DNA of 64,000 nt, taken from Albidovulum sediminis. Lineage in GTDB: Bacteria; Pseudomonadota; Alphaproteobacteria; Rhodobacterales; Rhodobacteraceae. The notes below the pieces were generated by a model. That model was not told where the DNA came from. It worked only from the letters and a program-made list of their open reading frames with translations, and did no database searches. The translations under genes were made by a program, and so were the position numbers. Shown here in pieces: positions 8,166 to 16,544 of the stretch (positions are counted from its first letter, which is position 1; each line of letters starts with the position of its first letter). The stretch lies in NCBI RefSeq assembly GCF_025380365.1, contig NZ_JAOCQF010000002.1, positions 328,846-392,845 on the forward strand, written 5' to 3'.

Positions 8166-10619
8166 TCAGGTTCCGCGCGGCTTGGCCCTGAGGGTGGGCT
8201 CGGCCTGCGTGGGATCTTCGGGCCAGGGGTGCTTGGGGTACTGGCCGCGCATGTCCTTGCGGACGTCGGCATAGCTCGACGCCCAGAAGCCGGGCAGGTC
8301 CATCGTGACCTGCACCGGCCGCCCTGCGGGCGAGAGGAGCGTGATCCGCAAGGGGTGGCGCCGCGGCCCCACGGTCGGATGCCCCGTCACCCCGAAAAGT
8401 TCCTGCAACCGGACGGCAATGGCCGGGTGCTCCCCCTCGTAGTCGATGGGCACGGATCGCCCGAGCGGCGAGTCGTACTTGCCCGGCGCGAGGCGGTCCA
8501 CCAGCTGGGCCTCCTCCCATGTCAGCGCGCCACGCAGCGCCTCGGTCAGGTCGAGCGCGCGCAACTCCGACTCGGTGCGCCTTCCGCGAAGGTGTGCCAG
8601 AAGCCAGTCCTCGGCCCGCGCCAGAAGCCCCGCATCGGTGAAATCGGGGAGGTCGGCGCCTTCCCGCCGCAGGAACTCCACCCGCGCCCGGAAGCGGCGG
8701 GCGGGTTCTGTCATCGGCAGGCCGATCTGGCGCAGCCCTTCCAGCGCCGCGCTGGCCACCGCATCGGGTGGTGCGTCGGGCCAGGGACGCTCTGCCAGGA
8801 CCAGCGCACCAAGGCGTTCCTGCCGCCTGGCGATCACCCGGCCCTCGCGCCGCGACCATTCGCAATGGTCGTGCCATCCGATCCTGTCGGCGAAAAGCTC
8901 CCGAACCTCGGCCTCGGAAATCGCGATGCCCTGACGGATGCGCGCCTCGCGCGGGTCGCCGTCCAGATCGGTGGCGACCAGCAGCCGCGCGCGTCCCAGC
9001 GCGTCACCCTCGGCGATCACCGCGCCCTTGCCGCCCGAGAGGACATATCGCGGCTCATCCCCCTTGCGGCGCAGGCCGATGCGGTCGGGATAGGCAAGGG
9101 CCGCGCATTGCGCATCGCTCATCCCTGCCGATGTCGCCGGCACGAGCCGCGCCAGCCGGCGCGCCTCGGTGGCGACCCGGTCCACCGCGCCGCGGTCTGC
9201 CGGCCAGGAATGGTCGGCGCCGTAGCGACGCGGGTCGCGCACCGCCTGCAGGCGCAACGACAGGTCACAGGGCGCCCCCCGAAGCGGATCGCGTTCGGCC
9301 AGAAGGGCGGCCAGCGTGGCGGCGCCGGAGCCCGCCAGCATCAGCATGTGGCCAAGCCGGGGATGCAGCGGCAGCGCCGCAAGCGCGCGCCCGTGGCCGG
9401 TGATGCGGCCCTGTGCGTCGAGCGCCCCGAGCGAGGCCAGCAGCGCCCGCGCCTCGGCCAGCGCCGGGCCGGGCGGCGGCGTCAGGAAGGCAAGGTCCGC
9501 CCCGTCCGACCCCCAAAGCGCCAGTTCCAGCGCGAGGCCCGTCAGGTCGCCCGCCTCGATCTCGGCCGGGGGGAAGGAGGCAAGCGCGCCCTCCTCTCCC
9601 CTCGCCCAGAGCCGATAGCAAGTGCCCTCGGCCACCCGCCCCGCGCGGCCCCGCCGCTGTTCCGCCTCGGCCCGCGTGACCCGTTCGGTCACCAGCCGCG
9701 CCATGCCCGAGGCCGGATCGAACCGCGCCCGCCGCGCGCGGCCGCAGTCCACCACAACGCGGACATCCTCGATGGTGAGCGAGGTTTCCGCGATCGAGGT
9801 CGCCAGCACCACCTTGCGGCCACGCTCCGCCGGGGCGATGGCGGCGCGCTGGGAGGCAAAGTCCATCGCGCCGAACAGTGGCCGGATCGTGCAGTCGCCG
9901 GGCAGGCGGTCGCGCAGGGCCGCCTCCACCCGCCGGATTTCCCCTTCTCCCGGCAAAAACACGAGCACGCCGCCCTGCGTTTCGGCGACCGCGCGCTCCA
10001 CCAGCGTGGCCGCGGCCGTCTCGAAGCGCTGCGCCCGGTCGAGCGGCCGGTCAAGCCAGCGCGTCTCGACCGGGAAGGCGCGGCCCTGCGAGGTGATGAC
10101 GGGCGCCCCGTCCAGCATCGCCGCGACCGGCTCGGCGTCGAGCGTGGCGGACATGACCAGCACCACGAGGTCCGGCCTGAGCGCCCCGCGCACCTCCCAC
10201 GCCAGCGCCAGACCCAGATCGGCGTTCAGCGAGCGTTCGTGGAACTCGTCGAAGATGACCGCGCCGATCCCCGAAAGCTCCGGGTCGGACTGGATCATGC
10301 GCGTCAGGATGCCTTCGGTCACGACCTCGATCCGGGTGGCGGGCGTGGTCCTGCTCTCTCCCCGGATGCGGTAGCCGACGGTGCCGCCAACGGCTTCGCC
10401 CAGGCTTGCGGCCATCCGTTCGGCGGCGGCGCGCGCGGCCAGGCGGCGGGGTTCCAGCAGGACGATGCGGCCCGGCACCAGCCCCGCCTCCAGCATCGCC
10501 AGCGGCACGCGCGTGGTCTTGCCCGCGCCCGGCGGGGCCTGCAGCACTGCCCGGCCCGCGTGGCGCAGCGCGCGCATCAGGTCGGGCAGCGCGGTGTCTA
10601 TGGGAAGCCTGTCCTTCAT
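8166..10619 (-). CDS. hrpB: ATP-dependent helicase HrpB
   Basis: An 817-residue DEAH-family helicase of the HrpB type, close to the usual 800-850 residues. Motif I GAGKTT is at 31-36. Motif II is DEFH (123-126), the variant typical of HrpB, and motif III SAT is at 155-157. Motif VI appears as EQRRGRAGR in the second RecA domain. The HrpB-specific C-terminal region (LVDRLAPGKYDSPLGRSV, then HPAIAVRLQELFG) is complete. The cellular role is not well defined in bacteria; RNA processing or repair is proposed. It is convergent with argF at 6 bp and has a small leftward ORF just upstream. Confidence 0.93.
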   Translation of the reverse strand: MKDRLPIDTALPDLMRALRHAGRAVLQAPPGAGKTTRVPLAMLEAGLVPGRIVLLEPRRLAARAAAERMAASLGEAVGGTVGYRIRGESRTTPATRIEVVTEGILTRMIQSDPELSGIGAVIFDEFHERSLNADLGLALAWEVRGALRPDLVVLVMSATLDAEPVAAMLDGAPVITSQGRAFPVETRWLDRPLDRAQRFETAAATLVERAVAETQGGVLVFLPGEGEIRRVEAALRDRLPGDCTIRPLFGAMDFASQRAAIAPAERGRKVVLATSIAETSLTIEDVRVVVDCGRARRARFDPASGMARLVTERVTRAEAEQRRGRAGRVAEGTCYRLWARGEEGALASFPPAEIEAGDLTGLALELALWGSDGADLAFLTPPPGPALAEARALLASLGALDAQGRITGHGRALAALPLHPRLGHMLMLAGSGAATLAALLAERDPLRGAPCDLSLRLQAVRDPRRYGADHSWPADRGAVDRVATEARRLARLVPATSAGMSDAQCAALAYPDRIGLRRKGDEPRYVLSGGKGAVIAEGDALGRARLLVATDLDGDPREARIRQGIAISEAEVRELFADRIGWHDHCEWSRREGRVIARRQERLGALVLAERPWPDAPPDAVASAALEGLRQIGLPMTEPARRFRARVEFLRREGADLPDFTDAGLLARAEDWLLAHLRGRRTESELRALDLTEALRGALTWEEAQLVDRLAPGKYDSPLGRSVPIDYEGEHPAIAVRLQELFGVTGHPTVGPRRHPLRITLLSPAGRPVQVTMDLPGFWASSYADVRKDMRGQYPKHPWPEDPTQAEPTLRAKPRGT

Positions 10620-10626
10620 CCGGCGG

Positions 10627-10871
10627 TTATCGCCGTTTCAGGCGGCCTTTGCCATAGAGCGTGTCGATGGCGATCTCGTTGGCGCGCGGACAGCCATCGT
10701 CCCGTTTCTCGTACATCATGCGGAAGGCAAAGCTGACTTTCTCCGCCATTTCCTTGCCCGAGAAGCCGGCCAGGCGCCGGTATTCCCCGCCACTTCCGCC
10801 CCGTCCGGCGCGCCCGAGGCTGCGATGGCAACCGCCACGACCGGGGCGGTGGCGTTCGAAAAGTCGTTCAC
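10627..10871 (-). pseudogene. Small frameshifted ORF (about 80 aa if restored)
   Basis: Two neighbouring frames each look coding for part of this stretch. A GTG at 10871, with AGGA just upstream, starts a hydrophobic stretch of about 24 codons (VNDFSNATAPVVAVAI...) with strong GC3. Near 10800, at a run of four C on the plus strand, coding character switches by one frame into about 50 codons (EYRRLAGFSGKEMAEKVS...), ending in the basic tail GKGRLKRR and a TAA 7 bp before hrpB starts. Either one base was gained or lost here, or the read has an error, or frameshifting is used. If only the second part is translated, the ATG in KEMAEK is a possible start. I do not recognise the protein. Confidence 0.45.
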
Positions 10872-10989
10872 GGTCCTGCTCGTTCTTGTCTGTCCGGGCT
10901 GGACATCCTTGCAGGGAAGAAGGCAAGAAACGGGCCTGAGGTCAATTCCGGGTCCGCCCGGATCACTGGAACGCTGCCGGAGCCGTAAC

Positions 10990-11967
10990 ATGCAGACACA
11001 GGATCTTGCGCGTGCCGTGATCGGGGGCGACCGCCGGGCGCTGGCGCGTGCGATCACCCTGGTGGAAAGCGGCCGGGAGGATCACCGACGCGCCGCGGGC
11101 GACCTGCTCGAGGCTTGCGCGCAATCCGGCCGGCAGGCGCTCAGGATCGGGCTTTCGGGCACGCCTGGCGTCGGCAAGTCGAGTTTCATCGAGGCGTTCG
11201 GGACGCTGCTGACGGGGCAGGGGCTGCGCGTCGCGGTCCTGGCGGTCGATCCGTCCTCGGCGCGTTCGGGCGGGTCGATTCTTGGCGACAAGACGCGGAT
11301 GGAGCGGCTGTCGCGCGACCCCCGCGCCTTCATCCGCCCGTCGCCCAGCCAGGCCGAATTGGGCGGCGTGGCGCGCCGCACGCGCGAGGCGGTGGCGCTG
11401 TGCGAGGCGGCGGGCTTCGACGTGGTGCTGATCGAGACGGTGGGGGTGGGCCAGTCGGAAACGCTGGTAGCGGGGATGAGCGACATCTTCGTGCTTCTGA
11501 TCGCGCCCGCGGGCGGCGACGAGTTGCAGGGCGTCAAGCGCGGCATCATGGAGATGGCCGACCTGATCCTCGTGAACAAGGCCGACGGCGACCTGAAGGA
11601 CACCGCGATACGCACCTGCGCCGACTATGCGGGCGCGCTCCGGCTGTTGCGGAAGCGGCCGCAGGACCCGGAGGGTTTTCCCAAGGCGCTGACAGTGTCA
11701 GCGACCGAGGGGCAGGGCCTCGACCGGGTCTGGGACGAGATCACCGCGCTGTCGGACTGGCGTCGCGCACAGGGCCATTTTGCCGCGCACCGCGCCGAAC
11801 AGGCGCGCGACTGGTTCGAGGCCGAGGTGCGGCACGGCCTGCTCGCCCGGCTGACCGCAGACCCGGCGATCCGGGCAGAGATGGACAGGCTGGGTGCGGC
11901 AGTGGCCGAAGGCCGCGCCACCCCGGCCCGCGCGGCGTCGGATATCCTGGCAGCACTTCGCCGTTAG
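10990..11967 (+). CDS. meaB: Methylmalonyl-CoA mutase-associated GTPase MeaB
   Basis: A 325-residue G3E-family P-loop GTPase that loads and protects adenosylcobalamin on methylmalonyl-CoA mutase. The P-loop GTPGVGKS is at 57-64, followed by AVDPSSARSGGSILGDKTRM (switch I region), ETVGVGQSE (switch II/Walker B) and LVNKADGD for guanine specificity. The C-terminal dimerisation helices are present. The ATG at 10990 matches family N-termini; the long open frame upstream overlaps hrpB antisense and is spurious. The mutase gene itself is not in the window, so the link to the mutase or to the ethylmalonyl-CoA pathway is family knowledge. Confidence 0.94.
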   Translation: MQTQDLARAVIGGDRRALARAITLVESGREDHRRAAGDLLEACAQSGRQALRIGLSGTPGVGKSSFIEAFGTLLTGQGLRVAVLAVDPSSARSGGSILGDKTRMERLSRDPRAFIRPSPSQAELGGVARRTREAVALCEAAGFDVVLIETVGVGQSETLVAGMSDIFVLLIAPAGGDELQGVKRGIMEMADLILVNKADGDLKDTAIRTCADYAGALRLLRKRPQDPEGFPKALTVSATEGQGLDRVWDEITALSDWRRAQGHFAAHRAEQARDWFEAEVRHGLLARLTADPAIRAEMDRLGAAVAEGRATPARAASDILAALRR

Positions 11968-12033
11968 GCCCTGATCGGGTGGCGGGGTGTGGCGGGAACC
12001 GCGGCAACCGTGCAGGCGTGTTTTTCCCGAGAG

Positions 12034-12048
12034 CCTGGTGTTACCAGG
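12034..12048. repeat. Perfect hairpin in the meaB-mmcB gap
   Basis: CCTGGT and ACCAGG form 6-bp arms around GTT. It lies in the 295 bp gap between meaB and mmcB, preceded by TTTTT (12021-12025). It has no following T tract on the plus strand, so it is not a clear terminator of meaB. On the minus strand it is followed closely by CGGGAAAAA. I see no gene in the rest of the gap. Confidence 0.35.
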
Positions 12049-12236
12049 TGGGCGCCAGATGCGTGGACCACGATCCGCGCAGAGCCAGCTCCCTCGGAAA
12101 TGCTTATCGGCCACTGGAAAAGTGCCAGACACGAGAGGGGCAGTACCCGCCACCCGGAAAGGTAGGCCGGCAGCCGCCGGTGCGCAAGACCCGACGGCCG
12201 CGCACAGGGGCCGCGCGTGCACTCTGCTGGACAGGC

Positions 12237-12251
12237 GTTCATGGTTCGTTC
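12237..12251 (+). promoter_or_regulatory. LexA (SOS) box of alphaproteobacterial type
   Basis: GTTCATGGTTCGTTC is an exact GTTC-N7-GTTC direct repeat, the established LexA-binding motif of Rhodobacter and many other alphaproteobacteria. It ends 11 bp before the ATG of mmcB, a DNA-repair gene, so LexA bound here would block the start region. Motif, position and gene function agree. Confidence 0.8.
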
Positions 12252-12262
12252 ATAGTTGAGCC

Positions 12263-12730
12263 ATGATCACGGCCTCTCCCCCTCCCGCGCTTCAACCCGG
12301 CCAGCTTCTGGCGCGCGGCGTCTGCCGGCACCTGCTGCACCACGGTTTCGCGACGGTCGAGGAACTGGTGCCCGCGCCGGGGCTGCGGGTCGATGTCATG
12401 GGGCTGGGCCCAAGGGGCGAGATCTGGATCGTCGAGTGCAAGTCGAGCCGCACCGATTTCACCTCCGACCGGAAGTGGCGCAACTACCTGGAATGGGCAG
12501 ATCGTTTCTTCTGGGCGGTCGATGCCGATTTCCCGGTCGATCTGCTGCCCGAGGAAACCGGCCTGATCCTCGCCGACGCCTACGATGCCGAGATCCTGCG
12601 GATGCCATCGCCTGCGCCGCTGGCCGGGGCGCGCCGCAAGGTAATGGTGCAGAAGTTCGCCCGCCACGCCGCGCTCCGGCTTCAGGGCTACCGCGATCCG
12701 GGGGTTACCGTTTCCGGGGTTTCCCCTTAG
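12263..12730 (+). CDS. mmcB: MmcB-family DNA repair protein
   Basis: A 155-residue protein of the MmcB (PF06319) family, PD-(D/E)xK nuclease-like proteins found in alphaproteobacteria and named for mitomycin C response in Caulobacter. The nuclease-like core is visible as LRVDVMG (D44) followed by EIWIVECKSS with E58 and K60, then SDRKWRNYLEWADRFFWAV, the conserved family signature. The start is the only good ATG. It lies 11 bp after an exact LexA box, and GAG is the only ribosome-binding-like element, so translation may rely on a very short leader. It overlaps the convergent DUF6324 gene by 26 bp at its 3' end. Confidence 0.9.
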   Translation: MITASPPPALQPGQLLARGVCRHLLHHGFATVEELVPAPGLRVDVMGLGPRGEIWIVECKSSRTDFTSDRKWRNYLEWADRFFWAVDADFPVDLLPEETGLILADAYDAEILRMPSPAPLAGARRKVMVQKFARHAALRLQGYRDPGVTVSGVSP

Positions 12731-12923
12731 GCCCGCCTGCCGTCATGCCGCGCGCCGCCTCGGCCGCCGCGAGCAGTTCCTCCGCGATTTCCTCGGCCTC
12801 CTCCGGGTCGAAGTCGAGCGGCAGGTCGACGCCCTCGGCCTCGATGTAGATCCGCACCATCCCGAGAGAGGTCGGGCCGATCTGGAGATTGGCGGCGATG
12901 TCGCTTTCCTTGTCGATGCCCAT
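12705..12923 (-). CDS. DUF6324 family protein
   Basis: A 72-residue acidic protein beginning MGIDKESDIAANLQIGPT and containing LPLDFDPEEAEEIAEEL, the pattern of the small rhodobacterial DUF6324 family, whose function is unknown. The tail is basic (GPKGKPRKR). The ATG at 12923 has GGAGG 7 nt upstream, so this start is preferred to the longer open frame, which would add a 31-residue unsupported lead. It is convergent with mmcB, overlapping it by 26 bp, and divergent from the MarR-GNAT gene. Confidence 0.8.
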   Translation of the reverse strand: MGIDKESDIAANLQIGPTSLGMVRIYIEAEGVDLPLDFDPEEAEEIAEELLAAAEAARGMTAGGPKGKPRKR

Positions 12924-12976
12924 GGCGAAGCCTCCGCTGCATGGCCAAGCGTTTAGGGGAGAGCGGGGGAGCGAGG

Positions 12977-13017
12977 CAAGCGATGAAATGCTTGCGAGAA
13001 TCAAGCAATTGCGCAAG
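12977..13017. promoter_or_regulatory. Cluster of CAAGC/GCTTG half-sites, candidate MarR operator
   Basis: Between the divergent DUF6324 and MarR-GNAT genes, two nested inverted repeats share half-sites. They are TGCTTG-N7-CAAGCA (12989-13007) and CTTGCG-N15-CGCAAG (12991-13017), with another CAAGCG at 12977. Repeated palindromic half-sites about 20-60 bp before a MarR-type regulator suggest an autoregulatory operator. Confidence 0.5.
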
Positions 13018-13037
13018 CCTTCGGCACGGGAGGGATC

Positions 13038-13940
13038 ATGGACGACATCGACCTCGTGCGCGCCTTCAATCGGGACTGGACCCGCGCGATGGGTCTTCTG
13101 GGGCGCAACTACCTCGGCACCGGGCTGGGCGTCGCCGAGGTGCGGGCGGTCTTCGAACTGGCGCAGGGAAGGGTCGCGACGGCGCGCGAACTGGCGGCGA
13201 CCCTGTGCCTAGACGAAGGCCATGTCAGCCGCATCCTCGGCCTGTTCGAGCGGCGCGGCTGGCTTTGCCGCAGGACGGACGGTCGCGACAGGCGCCGGCG
13301 TGAAATCGACCTGACCGACGCCGGCCGCGCCGCGATCGCGGCGCTCGAGGTGTCGTCCCGTGCCGACGTGGCCCATCGGCTTGCCGGATTGCCCGAGGTT
13401 CGCCGCCGGGCGATTCTGGACGCGGCGCGCGCATCCCGTCCGATCCTGGCAGCAGAGGTCACGCTGCACGACCTCGGGCCGGGGGATGGCGGATGGATCA
13501 TATCGCGTCACGCAGAGCTTTACGCGCAGGACGAAGGCTACGACCAGAGTTTCGAGGCTTTGGTGGCCGGGATCGTGGCAGAGTTCCTGCGCACCCGCGA
13601 CCCGATCTGCGACCGCGCCTGGATCGCCCGGCGGGGGGATGAACGGCTCGGCTCGGTCTTCTGTGTGCGCGAAGACGAGGACACCGCGCGCCTGCGGCTT
13701 TTCCTTCTGGACCCCCGGGCGCGCGGGATCGGCCTTGGCCGCCGGATGCTGTCCGCCTGCCTGTCGCATGCCCGTGAAAGGGGATTCCGCCGCATGGTGC
13801 TGTGGACCCACCAGAGCCACGGCGCCGCCTGCGCCCTTTACGCCAGCGCGGGATTCCGGATGACGGCCGAGGCACCGGCCCGCGCCTTCGGCTGCGACGT
13901 CGTCGACCAGACATGGGAACTGGACCTTGGGCCAGAGTGA
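13038..13940 (+). CDS. MarR-type HTH / GNAT acetyltransferase fusion
   Basis: A 300-residue two-domain protein. Residues 1-140 are a MarR-like winged helix: VRAVFELAQGRVATARELAATLCLDEGHVSRIL holds the recognition helix, and RRTDGRDRRRREIDLTDAG is the wing. Residues 150-300 are a GNAT domain with the acetyl-CoA loop RGIGLGRRML and the C-terminal HGAACALYASAGF. Such fusions are recurrent in bacteria and are thought to couple ligand or acetyl-CoA sensing to regulation; the substrate is unknown. The ATG has GGAGGG about 6 nt upstream. The palindromic cluster upstream fits autoregulation. Confidence 0.88.
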   Translation: MDDIDLVRAFNRDWTRAMGLLGRNYLGTGLGVAEVRAVFELAQGRVATARELAATLCLDEGHVSRILGLFERRGWLCRRTDGRDRRRREIDLTDAGRAAIAALEVSSRADVAHRLAGLPEVRRRAILDAARASRPILAAEVTLHDLGPGDGGWIISRHAELYAQDEGYDQSFEALVAGIVAEFLRTRDPICDRAWIARRGDERLGSVFCVREDEDTARLRLFLLDPRARGIGLGRRMLSACLSHARERGFRRMVLWTHQSHGAACALYASAGFRMTAEAPARAFGCDVVDQTWELDLGPE

Positions 13941-14043
13941 ACCTATCTTTGAAGGCGCCGGTTCAGGCAGGTGGCGGGGCCGATTTTCCGGTTGACCCCG
14001 ACGGCCGAAAGCCCTAATCGGACGCGCACCGCACGCCGGTCGT

Positions 14044-14120
14044 GCCGCCTTAGCTCAGTTGGTTAGAGCACCAGATTGTGGATCTGGGGGTCCCCCGTTC
14101 GAGCCGGGGAGGCGGTACCA
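14044..14120 (+). tRNA. tRNA-His (GTG anticodon)
   Basis: A 77-nt cloverleaf with encoded CCA. The acceptor stem pairs GCCGCCT with AGGCGGT (G1:U72 wobble). The D-arm is GCTC...GAGC, and the anticodon stem CCAGA/TCTGG holds the loop TTGTGGA with anticodon GTG. The T-arm carries GTTCGAG. The discriminator is A73 and the base before G1 is T, so the extra G-1 normal for tRNA-His is not encoded. Loss of G-1 is a known property of many alphaproteobacteria. Confidence 0.95.
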
Positions 14121-14171
14121 TCCCGACCGGCCGTTGCTTTCCAGTCCCCGCAGGTCCGGTCGTCCGGTTGC

Positions 14172-16487
14172 TTACAGGCGCAAAAGCGCGCGTTCGAGCG
14201 CGCCGAGCGCAATCTCGACCTCCGCCACACCGAACACCAGAGGCGGGCGCATCTTGACGATGTTGCCGTGCACGCCCTCGCTGCCGACCAGCAGGCCTTC
14301 GTCGCGCAGGAGGTTCACCAGGCGGTCCGTCTCCTGCGGGGCGGGGTTGAGCGTTGCAGGGTCGCGCACCAGTTCGACCCCGAAGGCGAGGCCGGTGCCG
14401 CGCACGTCGCCGATGATCGGGAACCGGCGCGCAAGGTCCTTCAGCCCGGCCTTGAACAGCGCCCCGGTCTCGCGCGCGTTCCGCATCAGATCGCCGTCGC
14501 GGATCGCGTCCAGGACGGCCAGACCCGCCGCGCAGGACACGTTGTTGCCGCCGAAGGTGGAGAAGAACGCGGTCTGCTCCAGGAAGTGGTCGAAGATCTC
14601 CGGCCGGGTCAGGACAACGCCGACCGGATGGCCGTTTCCGGCGGGCTTGCCGATGGTGACGAAATCCGGCGTTGCCCCGTGGTGCTGGTAGCCCCAGAAA
14701 TGCGCGCCCATCCTGCCGAAGCCGGACTGGACCTCATCGGCGATGCAGAGGCCGCCGGCGGCGCGGACCTTCGCGAAAAGCTCGTTCACATAGCCGGGGC
14801 AGGGTTCCAGGATGCCGTTCGTCATGAAGGCGCTGTCGACGATCACCGCCGCGGGCTTCATCCCCGCCTCGGCCAGCGACCGGATCGCCCGGTCGGCATC
14901 GTCGGCATAAAGGCGGCCCATGTCGGGGGTGCCGTGCCGGTGGATGCCACGATATCCGTCCGGCGCCAGCAGGGTGCGGACATGGTCCGCCATCGGGGCC
15001 TTGCGGGCGGCCGAGGGCGACACCGCGTCGATCGCCTCGGTGATGCCGTGATAGGCGAATTCCTGGCAAAGGAAGCCCCGGTTGCCGGTCCAGGCGCGCG
15101 CCATCCGCCAGGCGATATCGTTGGCCTCGGATCCGGAGTTGACGAAGGCGCAGGCTGTCAGTTCGCCCCCGGTGAGCGCACCCAGACGTTCGGCGTATTC
15201 AAGCACCTGTTCGCCCACGTAGCGGGTGTTGGTATTCAGGATGCGGACCTGCGCGGCGATGGCGTCGGCCACGCGCGGGTGGCAATGCCCGAGGATCGGC
15301 ACGTTGTTGTAGCAGTCGAGAAAGCGGCGCCCCTCGGCGTCGTGCAGCCAGACCCCGTCGCCGCGCACCATGTGGAGCGGCGGGTCGTAGAAGACATAGG
15401 GCCGCGATCCCATCACCTTGCGCCGCCGTTCCATCAGCGCGGCGACGGGTTGGCGCGGGGCGGGGGCGGACTGGCCGGCGGCCGCGGCGAGAAGGGCGGT
15501 GGTCCTTCCCCGTCCCATGGTCATCATCGCCTCCAGCGCCGCGGGCGCGCCGAAGCCGTGTTCCCCGATATAGTCGGGTTCGTCCGGCGATTCGGCCGCG
15601 CGCGCGGCGGTGATGACAAGCGTCACAAGCTGGCGCATCACCATCAGGTCGAAGACGAGGTCGATCTCGGCGGGTTCGATCGGCTGCACGGCGTTGTAGC
15701 CATGCGTCATCGCCTCCCACATGCCGGCGGGGTCGCGGGCGTCCGGCATGAAATCGGAGAGCGCGTCCGAAAGGTCGAGGATCGCCGGCCCGTGGAACAT
15801 GTCGCCGAAGTCGATGATGCCGGTCACGCCGCCGTCCGCGCCCAGGATCAGATTGTGGCCATGGACGTCGCCGTGGATGGTCTGGACGCGCAGGTGCGGC
15901 AGCCGGGGCAACACCTCGGCGGCAAAGCGGTCGATTAATTCGCCCGCGGCCGGCGCCAGCGCGCCGAGGTGGTGCACCCTGTCGCGCAGCTTCGGCGCTT
16001 CGCGCACGTCCCAGAGCAGCCCGCGATTGCCGGCGGCGGGGTGAAAGAACCCGCGAAGCGCGCGCTGAAGCCCGGCGATGGTCGCCCCGATCCGCGCGAA
16101 GTCTTCCGCCCCGAGGGACCGGTCCGACGCGATCGCCCCCGGCAGGAAGGACAGGACATAGACGCGATGCGCCGCCCCGTCCGGGTCTGTGATGCGGGCG
16201 ATCCCGTCGCCCCCGCGTGTCCGCCTGAGCCGCGGCGTGGGGATCTGTGGCGCCACCGATGCGAGGTGGTCGAGCGCGCCGATCTGGCAGTCGATGACCG
16301 CGTCCGGTTCGGCGGCGTTGGCGATCTTGAGGACCCACTCCGCCCCGTTCGCCTCGGTCACGCGAAAGTTCTGGTCACGCTCGCTGTAAAGCGGCGAGAG
16401 GCGCCCGGTCAGGCCGAATTCGGCCTCGGCGACGGACGCCGCGAAATCGGCGGAAAGCGTGGGGGCCTGCGCCCTGAGGAACTTCAT
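14172..16487 (-). CDS. Phosphotransferase-aminotransferase (class III) fusion
   Basis: A 771-residue fusion. Residues 1-330 form an aminoglycoside-phosphotransferase-like kinase with the catalytic HGDVHGHN (D207) and metal-binding IIDFGD (D226). Residues 350-771 are a class III PLP enzyme with VNSGSEAND (449-457), IADEVQSGFGR (D584) and the Schiff-base lysine K614 in TIGKPAGNGH. In animals the two activities are separate: hydroxylysine or ethanolamine kinases, and the AGXT2L-type phospho-lyases that act on the phosphorylated amino alcohol. The fusion therefore suggests kinase plus phospho-lyase or transaminase action on an amino alcohol or hydroxy-amino acid. Longer bacterial versions carry an M23 peptidase-like insert between the domains, absent here. 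The substrate is unproven. It is convergent with tRNA-His and solitary. Confidence 0.88.
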   Translation of the reverse strand: MKFLRAQAPTLSADFAASVAEAEFGLTGRLSPLYSERDQNFRVTEANGAEWVLKIANAAEPDAVIDCQIGALDHLASVAPQIPTPRLRRTRGGDGIARITDPDGAAHRVYVLSFLPGAIASDRSLGAEDFARIGATIAGLQRALRGFFHPAAGNRGLLWDVREAPKLRDRVHHLGALAPAAGELIDRFAAEVLPRLPHLRVQTIHGDVHGHNLILGADGGVTGIIDFGDMFHGPAILDLSDALSDFMPDARDPAGMWEAMTHGYNAVQPIEPAEIDLVFDLMVMRQLVTLVITAARAAESPDEPDYIGEHGFGAPAALEAMMTMGRGRTTALLAAAAGQSAPAPRQPVAALMERRRKVMGSRPYVFYDPPLHMVRGDGVWLHDAEGRRFLDCYNNVPILGHCHPRVADAIAAQVRILNTNTRYVGEQVLEYAERLGALTGGELTACAFVNSGSEANDIAWRMARAWTGNRGFLCQEFAYHGITEAIDAVSPSAARKAPMADHVRTLLAPDGYRGIHRHGTPDMGRLYADDADRAIRSLAEAGMKPAAVIVDSAFMTNGILEPCPGYVNELFAKVRAAGGLCIADEVQSGFGRMGAHFWGYQHHGATPDFVTIGKPAGNGHPVGVVLTRPEIFDHFLEQTAFFSTFGGNNVSCAAGLAVLDAIRDGDLMRNARETGALFKAGLKDLARRFPIIGDVRGTGLAFGVELVRDPATLNPAPQETDRLVNLLRDEGLLVGSEGVHGNIVKMRPPLVFGVAEVEIALGALERALLRL

Positions 16488-16544
16488 CGGTTCACCTGTC
16501 GGACTGGTGACCCTTCCTAGCGCGGCAGGAATTTGACAGTCCAG

